A stretch of 11,612 nt of DNA from DATLYT01 sp035574455 (GTDB lineage: Bacteria; Bacteroidota; Ignavibacteria; UBA10030). Positions 6,508-11,612 of the stretch are shown one piece after another. Within the stretch, counting starts at the first letter, position 1. Every line of letters starts with the position of its first letter. Under the pieces are notes generated by a model. The model did not search any database, was not told where the DNA came from, and was given only the letters and a program-made list of their open reading frames with translations. The stretch covers positions 1 to 11,612 of the forward strand of contig DATLYT010000097.1 of assembly GCA_035574455.1 (NCBI GenBank), written 5' to 3'. The translations under genes were made by a program, and so were the position numbers.

Positions 6508-7308
6508 ATGTATATTGATTCGCACGCGCACCTGTTTTACGAAGATTATCGGGATGATCTTCAGGCCGTCATTGAGCGCGCCCGCTCTGCGGGTGTCGAA
6601 GCGATCGTAGTTCCCGGGACGACGTTGGCCACAAGCCAGGAAGCCGTCGACCTTGCCCAGCGTTTCGACGATGTGTATGCGTGTGTTGGATTTCATCCTC
6701 ATGAGGCATCAAAGGCAGGGGACAATGAACTAGCGGCGATTGAGCAACTTAGCCATCACCGTCGCGTTGTCGCTATCGGCGAGATTGGGTTAGATTTCCA
6801 TTATGACTTTAGCCCGCGTGAGATTCAAGAGAGCGTCTTCCAGAAGCAGATTGAAATCGCCATCCGGCGTAATCTTCCCATTGTCGTTCATACTCGGGAA
6901 TCGATGGCGCAGGCCATCGAGATTGTTCATCATGCAGTACAAACGCACCCAGAATGGCGACAAGATTCATCAAACGGTAACAGATGGCGTGGGGTATTTC
7001 ATTGCTTTACGGGGACTGTGAACGAAGCGAAGCAGCTCTTTGAACTCGGCTTTCTTGTTTCCTATCCGGGCATCGTGACGTTTAAGAATTCGCCTGTACT
7101 CGAAACGTTGAAGACGATTGGTTTCCAACATATTCTTCTGGAAACTGACTCCCCGTATCTTGCTCCAGTACCATTTCGTGGCAAGCGAAACGAGCCGGCC
7201 AATGTGGTTTACGTCGCACATCGCATTGCGGAGCTGTTTGGTGTTGCCCCGTCTGAAATTGCTTCCGTCGCCGCAAACAATACCAGAAAGCTTTTCAACT
7301 TACGGTAA
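6508..7308 (+). CDS. tatD: TatD family metal-dependent DNase/hydrolase
   Basis: This 266-residue TIM-barrel hydrolase belongs to the TatD/YcfH family, cytoplasmic two-metal enzymes with reported 3'-5' DNase activity. It has the N-terminal DSHAHL motif (H6, H8), GEIGLDFHYD with the bridging E92, the metal-site His in VVHTRES (H128), HCFTG (H165) and LLETDSPYL with D214. These give the full expected set of ligands. RGKRNEP (about 225-231) is the usual TatD segment after the catalytic Asp. The start is ATG 6508, because DSHAHL must lie near the N-terminus; a TTG at 6496 in the same frame is less likely. No clear Shine-Dalgarno is present. A polar stretch of about ten residues at 148-160 (PEWRQDSSNGNRW) lengthens the loop before H165. 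It is followed after only 2 bp by sdaAB. Confidence 0.93.
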   Translation: MYIDSHAHLFYEDYRDDLQAVIERARSAGVEAIVVPGTTLATSQEAVDLAQRFDDVYACVGFHPHEASKAGDNELAAIEQLSHHRRVVAIGEIGLDFHYDFSPREIQESVFQKQIEIAIRRNLPIVVHTRESMAQAIEIVHHAVQTHPEWRQDSSNGNRWRGVFHCFTGTVNEAKQLFELGFLVSYPGIVTFKNSPVLETLKTIGFQHILLETDSPYLAPVPFRGKRNEPANVVYVAHRIAELFGVAPSEIASVAANNTRKLFNLR

Positions 7309-7310
7309 CA

Positions 7311-8006
7311 ATGTCTGAGCAACCGAGCATATTCGATATCCTTGGACCCATCATGATCGGTCCGTCAAGCTCGCACACGGCCGGAGCGAGCCGTATTGGC
7401 TACATCGCACGTCAGTTGCTGCATGACGAGCCGAAGAAAGCCATCATCACGCTTTACAATTCGTTCGCCAAGACGCACAAGGGACACGGGACGGACAAGG
7501 CGATTATTGGCGGCATTCTTGGGTTCGGTCCTGACGACGAGCGCATCCGAGAAGCACATGAGCTTGCCAAGCAACAAGGGTTAGAGTGGGAGTTTCGCTT
7601 TCGCGGCGATTACGTGAAGTATCATTCGAATACTGCCCGCGTCAAGTTGTTTGGAAAAGGCGGCGGAACAATCGAAGTGGTCGGTGCTTCTCTTGGCGGC
7701 GGAAGAATCAAGATTCAGGAAATTGAAGGATTCCCGGTCGACTTTTCGGCGCAGACGCACACACTCGTGATCATCGCGGACGATGTACCGGGGAGTATTC
7801 AACACATCAGCGGGGCTATTGCAGAAAAAGGAGTCAATATCGCCAACATGTTTGTTTCGCGCAACGAGACGAAAGCGAATATGGTGATTGAACTTGACCA
7901 GGCAATCAGCGATGAGACGATTCGCAAGATTGAATCCTTTCCGTGGGTACGATTCGTTCGTCTCGTTGCCCCGATGCAGGAACACAGTTCGCGATACCAA
8001 AAATAA
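7311..8006 (+). CDS. sdaAB: L-serine dehydratase, iron-sulfur type, beta subunit
   Basis: This is the beta subunit (231 residues) of the two-subunit oxygen-sensitive L-serine ammonia-lyase, which converts L-serine to pyruvate and ammonia in the cytoplasm. The N-terminal domain has the signature GPSSSHTAGASRIGY (17-31) and THKGHGTDKAIIGGILGF (55-72). A C-terminal ACT domain at about 150-221 (HTLVIIADDVPGSIQHIS, KGVNIANMFVSR) is the likely amino-acid-binding regulatory or substrate-entry module of this class. ATG 7311 lies 2 bp after the tatD stop, and the alpha subunit starts 10 bp downstream. The length matches beta subunits of Firmicutes-type split enzymes rather than the fused single-chain form of enterobacteria. 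Confidence 0.95.
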   Translation: MSEQPSIFDILGPIMIGPSSSHTAGASRIGYIARQLLHDEPKKAIITLYNSFAKTHKGHGTDKAIIGGILGFGPDDERIREAHELAKQQGLEWEFRFRGDYVKYHSNTARVKLFGKGGGTIEVVGASLGGGRIKIQEIEGFPVDFSAQTHTLVIIADDVPGSIQHISGAIAEKGVNIANMFVSRNETKANMVIELDQAISDETIRKIESFPWVRFVRLVAPMQEHSSRYQK

Positions 8007-8012
8007 AGGTGA
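8006..8012 (+). promoter_or_regulatory. Ribosome binding site fixing the sdaAA start
   Basis: AAGGTGA lies 4 nt before ATG 8017 and is the clearest Shine-Dalgarno-like sequence in the window. It supports that ATG over an upstream in-frame start at 7888, which would lie inside sdaAB. Confidence 0.6.
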
Positions 8013-8016
8013 AGAG

Positions 8017-8889
8017 ATGGAGTTTAATCTGCTGTCGGATATTGTCGAGTATTGCAAACAAGAGAAGAAAGACATGGCACAAGCGATGCTCGACTATGAA
8101 ATGAAGAATAAGCATCTCACCCGTGAGCAAGTGTACGAAGGGCTCAAACGAGTGTTGTTGGTCATGGAAGAATCCGTTGAGCAAGGATTGACGCAGATGG
8201 TCATCAGTCCAAGCGGCATGCTCAACAACTGGGCAAAGACAGTCTACAACGCACCCGTTGAAACGCTCGGGCCTTCGCTCAAAAAAGCCGTCGCGCGAGC
8301 GATTGCCGTAGGCGAGGTGAATGCCTGTATGGGTAAGATTGCCGCTGCTCCTACAGCAGGCTCGGCGGGAATCATGCCCGCAGTTCTTGTGACCATGATG
8401 GAGGAGCATAAGATTCCCCGCCAGAGAATTCTCGATGGCCTTCTGGTGAGTTCTGCCGTTGGATTGATCTTCGCAAAAAACTCATCGTTTGCAGGTTCTG
8501 AAGCGGGATGTATGGGAGAGACCGGCAGTGCGGCGGCGATGGCGGCTGCAACCATTGTTTATCTGCTTGGCGGGACCAATGAGCAGATTCTCGAAGCTGT
8601 CGGTTTTGCATTGAAAGCTTCGATGGGTTTGGTGTGCGACCCCGTTGCTGGGCTCGTCGAAGAGCCGTGCACAACACGCAATGCTGTTGGTGTTGCCAAT
8701 GCCTTTGTGTCCGCACAAATGGCGCTCGCGGGTATCACGAGCCTTATTCCTGCTGATGAGGTCATCTTTGCAACAAAAGAAGTTGGCGATTTGATGTCTC
8801 CACGACTGAAGGAATCCGGTCAGGGAGGACTCGCGAACACCAAGACTGGCCGAGAGATTCAGAAGAAGGTCTTTAAGATTGTCGAGTAA
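8017..8889 (+). CDS. sdaAA: L-serine dehydratase, iron-sulfur type, alpha subunit
   Basis: This is the catalytic alpha subunit (290 residues) that carries the [4Fe-4S] cluster of L-serine dehydratase. The three conserved cluster cysteines are visible as C165 (SEAGCMGE), C207 (LVCDPVAG) and C218 (EEPCTTRN). Their spacing of 42 and 11 residues equals that reported for the Legionella enzyme. Other signatures are APTAGSAGIMPAVL (111-124), GSAAAMAAA (170-178) and NAVGVANAF (222-230). ATG 8017 follows AAGGTGA by 4 nt, leaving a 10-bp gap after sdaAB. Together with SdaAB it should form a complete enzyme feeding serine carbon to pyruvate. The C-terminal GGLANTKTGREIQKKVF segment looks complete. Confidence 0.96.
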   Translation: MEFNLLSDIVEYCKQEKKDMAQAMLDYEMKNKHLTREQVYEGLKRVLLVMEESVEQGLTQMVISPSGMLNNWAKTVYNAPVETLGPSLKKAVARAIAVGEVNACMGKIAAAPTAGSAGIMPAVLVTMMEEHKIPRQRILDGLLVSSAVGLIFAKNSSFAGSEAGCMGETGSAAAMAAATIVYLLGGTNEQILEAVGFALKASMGLVCDPVAGLVEEPCTTRNAVGVANAFVSAQMALAGITSLIPADEVIFATKEVGDLMSPRLKESGQGGLANTKTGREIQKKVFKIVE

Positions 8890-8906
8890 ACCATAAGGGC
8901 TCTTCG

Positions 8907-9242
8907 ATGAAAATCAAAGAGAAAGAGTTCGATGATATTATCGTTCTTTCTCTGGACGGTCATCTGTTGGGAGAACCAGAGATTACTGAAGTACGAGAAC
9001 GGGTCTATCACGTTTTGAGGCAGGGGAAGCGCAAAGTGGTGCTCGATCTTCAGAAGGTCGACAAGATCAATAGCTCTGGTCTCGGTACGTTGATGGCTAT
9101 ACTGGCTTCGATTCGAGGAAAAGGCGGCGAACTTCATCTCGCAAACACCACCGAGCATGTTGGAGGGCTTTTGGTGCTCACCAAGCTCGTCAAGGTATTG
9201 AAGACGTACGAATCGGTCGAACGAGCGGTCAAAGCTTTTTAG
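8907..9242 (+). CDS. Single-domain STAS protein (anti-sigma factor antagonist-like)
   Basis: This 111-residue protein consists of one STAS domain, like SpoIIAA/RsbV anti-anti-sigma factors. The diagnostic loop is INSSGLGTL (54-62). S56 corresponds to the phosphorylatable Ser of the SpoIIAA DSSGLG motif, although the preceding Asp is replaced by N55. VVLDLQKVDKI (44-54) forms the preceding strand and EITEVRERVYHVL the first helix. AAGGG at 8895-8899 lies 7 nt before ATG 8907. In the classical scheme such a protein is phosphorylated by an HPK-like kinase/anti-sigma factor and dephosphorylated by a PP2C-type phosphatase. Neither partner gene is in the window, so it is an orphan here. It sits 17 bp after sdaAA and may be co-transcribed with it. 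The controlled target is unknown. Confidence 0.9.
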   Translation: MKIKEKEFDDIIVLSLDGHLLGEPEITEVRERVYHVLRQGKRKVVLDLQKVDKINSSGLGTLMAILASIRGKGGELHLANTTEHVGGLLVLTKLVKVLKTYESVERAVKAF

Positions 9243-9279
9243 AACACTAGTCCTCTACACACTCTTGAACGAATAACCT

Positions 9280-11379
9280 ATGCGCAAACTCATTCTGCTT
9301 TTTGTTCTCGTTCCCACCGTTGTTCTTAGCCAACAGTTGTCTCAAGAAGAAAAGGAGATTCTGACGTTACAGGATCAACGCTCAACCGGTGATGGTCGAC
9401 TTGGAGCATATCTCGCTCATGCGAATGAAACTCTCCGTTATCGCGCGGCAATTGCCTTTGCCAATCTTCAGGATACCTCCTCTGTAGGTTTCTTGCTTCC
9501 GTTGTTGAAAGATCCGTCTGGCCGCGTTCGTGCTGCCGCCGCGTTTGCGCTCGGCCAGATCGGTTCAAGGGCGGCGGAGGATTCGCTCCTTGCGGCTCTT
9601 CAACGTGAAACGGACCCTCTTGTGTTCGGGAGAATCGCTGAAGCGTTAGGCCGTTGCGGAGGGGAAGATGCCTTACAAGAAATGGTCGAGATGGAATTAA
9701 GTCCAGCGGTGGAGTCGGCGCGTGACCAATTCGTTCTTGCGATCGGTCGGTTTGCGCTTCGTGGTGTCAAAACAGAGCGATCAATCTGGTTTTGTTTCGA
9801 CCAATTAGAGCAGACAAACCCGAATGCACGGTGGGCTGCGTTGTTTGCTCTATGGCGGCTGGCTCCTCTTCGAATCATCGATATCGAGATCGCTCGCCGG
9901 TTTGATGAGCTGAAGAAACGGGTTACAGATCAAAGCGCAGACGTTCGTATTCACCTGGCAACCCTGCTTGGCAGGTCTCGAGTGACTGAAGCTGTTGATC
10001 TGTTGAAGCTCCTTTCTACAGCTGAGCAGAAGCAAAATGATTGGAGAGTGCAGGTTGCTCTTGTGCGGTCGTTTGGCGCATTAGCTCCGACCAATCCAGA
10101 ACTGATTTCGAATATCGTTTCTTATCTAAAATCGCAGAATGACCACGTCGCGATTGCAGCACTACAGGTCGTTGGATCGTTGTCGCCGGCGACAGTGGCA
10201 AACTATGCCCGGAAAAAAGAGTTGGAAACAGAGCTACTTCGTCTCTCTCGCGCTGAGTCTCGTGCAGAACTGGTTCGAGGGGAAGCACTGGTTGCTCTCG
10301 GACGGCACTTTCCAAGTCAGGTCAATACAGCCCTGCTTGCCGACCCCAAGCAGCCTCTCCGTGTGAAAGCGAAAGTGCTAGAGGCTCTGAGCTTCAATCA
10401 ATCGGCAGATATCTTCAAATTATTTCTCAGGTATCTGGAAGATGACTCCATCCGAGTGGCAATGGCCGCGTGGGATTTTTTCCGCCGCATTGCTGTGCCG
10501 TTTCAGATTCAAACGTACGCTCAATCTGATACGACTTTGCGGAATATTCAATCCATTCTCGCTCAGAAAATCATCAGCGCACTGAACCGAAATGACATGG
10601 CTATTACGAACCTCGTTGCCAATACGGTTGGAGATACCTTGTTCTTCTCCCTGTTTCAGGGGACGGAGTGGGAGGAGAAGGTACGACAGGCGCTGACCCA
10701 ATCCTACAAGCAGCTCTCTTCACCCGATGATGTTGAGGCGATGCAGGCAGTCCTCGATGCATTGGGACGAATAGGAAATCAGCAAACCATCTCCGTGTTA
10801 GAGTCTGCGTTGCACGATCCGGATCGTACCGTAGCCGTTGTCGCCGCTGCCTCCTTGCAACGCCTCACGGGTCAAGATTACTCAAGTAAAATCCCCGCGG
10901 CGACGAAGCCGCTTTTCACCGACTACGACTGGCAAACGTTTGAATCGATTTCTCCTCAGCAATTTATTCTCCTCAAAACCACCAAAGGAACCATCACGCT
11001 CCAATTGTTGAAAGACCATGCGCCCTTTACCGTGTTGAGTTTTTTTAAATTAGTTCGGAAAGGATTTTATAACGGGCTTGCATTCCATCGCGTAGTGCCG
11101 AATTTTGTGATTCAAGGAGGCGATCCACGAAGCGATGGCTGGGGTGGACCGGGTTACGCCATTCGGTCGGAATACTCATTGGTCAATTACGAGCGTGGGA
11201 TGGTGGGTATGGCCAGTGCTGGGAAAGACACAGAAGGATGTCAGTTCTTTATCGTGCACTCCCCGCAGCCGCATTTAGACGGGCGCTATACCATCTTCGC
11301 CAGAGTAACGGAAGGAATGGATGTCGTGGACAAAATTCAGGTGGGGGATCGGATTCTCTCTGCAGAGCTTGTGCCGTAA
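9280..11379 (+). CDS. Secreted HEAT-repeat protein with C-terminal cyclophilin-type peptidyl-prolyl isomerase domain
   Basis: This 699-residue exported protein has a signal peptide at 1-17 (MRKLILLFVLVPTVVLS, likely cleaved before Q18-Q19), placing it in the periplasm or beyond. Residues about 30-545 are helical HEAT-type repeats, for example RYRAAIAFANLQD, VRAAAAFALGQIGS, VRIHLATLLGRS and VAVVAAASLQRLTG. The cyclophilin domain spans about 560-699, beginning FILLKTTKGTITLQL. It keeps FHRVVPNFVIQGGD with R604, F609 and Q612 (CypA R55, F60, Q63) and F657 (CypA F113). The positions of CypA W121 and H126 are H665 and Y670. The catalytic Arg is present, so isomerase activity is plausible; a His at the W121 site makes strong cyclosporin binding unlikely. 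The HEAT part probably presents client proteins during envelope folding, which is inference. It begins 37 bp after the STAS gene without a clear Shine-Dalgarno. Confidence 0.9.
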   Translation: MRKLILLFVLVPTVVLSQQLSQEEKEILTLQDQRSTGDGRLGAYLAHANETLRYRAAIAFANLQDTSSVGFLLPLLKDPSGRVRAAAAFALGQIGSRAAEDSLLAALQRETDPLVFGRIAEALGRCGGEDALQEMVEMELSPAVESARDQFVLAIGRFALRGVKTERSIWFCFDQLEQTNPNARWAALFALWRLAPLRIIDIEIARRFDELKKRVTDQSADVRIHLATLLGRSRVTEAVDLLKLLSTAEQKQNDWRVQVALVRSFGALAPTNPELISNIVSYLKSQNDHVAIAALQVVGSLSPATVANYARKKELETELLRLSRAESRAELVRGEALVALGRHFPSQVNTALLADPKQPLRVKAKVLEALSFNQSADIFKLFLRYLEDDSIRVAMAAWDFFRRIAVPFQIQTYAQSDTTLRNIQSILAQKIISALNRNDMAITNLVANTVGDTLFFSLFQGTEWEEKVRQALTQSYKQLSSPDDVEAMQAVLDALGRIGNQQTISVLESALHDPDRTVAVVAAASLQRLTGQDYSSKIPAATKPLFTDYDWQTFESISPQQFILLKTTKGTITLQLLKDHAPFTVLSFFKLVRKGFYNGLAFHRVVPNFVIQGGDPRSDGWGGPGYAIRSEYSLVNYERGMVGMASAGKDTEGCQFFIVHSPQPHLDGRYTIFARVTEGMDVVDKIQVGDRILSAELVP

Positions 11380-11380
11380 G

Positions 11381-11612
11381 CTATCGCGAGCTGTATTCTA
11401 GGTAGGTGCTCTGATGGAGCGGATCAGCTGATGCGATACGCTGGTACACATCACGATTGGGCCAACGCAGAAAGACTTCGGCGATCTCTTGATATTTGGC
11501 ATCGAAAAAGGTTTTAACCAGAATACTGCGCGAATCCTGTTTTTTTCTTAAATCTCCAATTGCTTCTATAGAACGCAGCATCGTTTCTAATCCCTTTTGA
11601 TCTTGTGTCGCG
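11381..11612 (-). CDS. Hypothetical protein, C-terminal part (possible HEAT-like repeat)
   Basis: An open frame of 76 residues enters from the right edge and stops at 11381-11383, one base after the convergent cyclophilin gene. The frame is open to the window boundary, so it is taken as the 3' end of a longer gene; an internal ATG at 11581 need not be the start. The helical segment LRSIEAIGDLRKKQDSRSILVKTF resembles one HEAT-like repeat, followed by AEVFLRWPNRDVYQRI and a polar tail. No catalytic motif is visible and the family is not recognised. It may be non-coding, but the close convergent fit to its neighbour favours a real gene. Confidence 0.45.
   Translation of the reverse strand, partial: ATQDQKGLETMLRSIEAIGDLRKKQDSRSILVKTFFDAKYQEIAEVFLRWPNRDVYQRIASADPLHQSTYLEYSSR

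Noticed and set aside
7888..8016. N-terminal extension of sdaAA
   Set aside because: It overlaps the sdaAB ACT domain, and AAGGTGA before ATG 8017 marks the true start.
9243..9279. Possible separate promoter for the HEAT-cyclophilin gene
   Set aside because: No -35/-10 pair with sensible spacing was convincing in this 37-bp gap.
11379..11395. Small GCT/AGC inverted repeat after the cyclophilin stop
   Set aside because: The arms are only 3 bp around a CG-rich loop and no T-tract follows, so it is not a credible terminator.

Overview
The window looks like chromosomal DNA from a member of the Bacteroidota/Chlorobiota/Ignavibacteriota (FCB) group. Supporting signs are a TonB-dependent receptor with an N-terminal carboxypeptidase-regulatory-like domain, exported proteins whose predicted mature forms begin with Gln, a secreted HEAT-repeat/cyclophilin fusion, menaquinone synthesis by the futalosine route, and several genes without a convincing Shine-Dalgarno sequence. 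Base composition is roughly balanced by eye. The lineage is inferred, not proven. No rRNA, tRNA, CRISPR array, IS element or phage gene was seen.

Left part (1-3568), menaquinone locus: the 3' part of mqnC (radical SAM, cyclic dehypoxanthine futalosine synthase) runs rightward. It converges on a leftward operon of ubiE/menG, mqnD and a metal-dependent amidohydrolase of unknown substrate. A perfect 16-bp hairpin between the convergent stop codons is a likely bidirectional terminator. MqnC and MqnD are consecutive steps and UbiE/MenG is the last step of the pathway, so the amidohydrolase, 7 bp after mqnD, may be an accessory enzyme of the same pathway.

Middle part (3569-6438): a 129-bp divergent intergenic region carries candidate promoters for both directions and a three-copy TGTCG/CGACA array. 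It leads into a small predicted lipoprotein gene whose stop codon overlaps the TTG start of a 747-residue TonB-dependent receptor. The two look like a translationally coupled outer-membrane uptake pair of unknown substrate.

Right part (6439-11379): five genes on the plus strand follow closely: tatD, the two subunits of an iron-sulfur L-serine dehydratase (sdaAB, sdaAA), a single-domain STAS protein, and a secreted HEAT-repeat protein ending in a cyclophilin domain. Spacings of 2, 10, 17 and 37 bp suggest partial or complete co-transcription from a promoter just before tatD. At the right edge a minus-strand reading frame, possibly the tail of a HEAT-like protein, ends one base after the cyclophilin gene.

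Most genes are recognisable housekeeping or envelope functions. The less explained items are the amidohydrolase with an Asn where a conserved His is expected, the lipoprotein-receptor pair with its upstream repeat array, and the HEAT-cyclophilin fusion.
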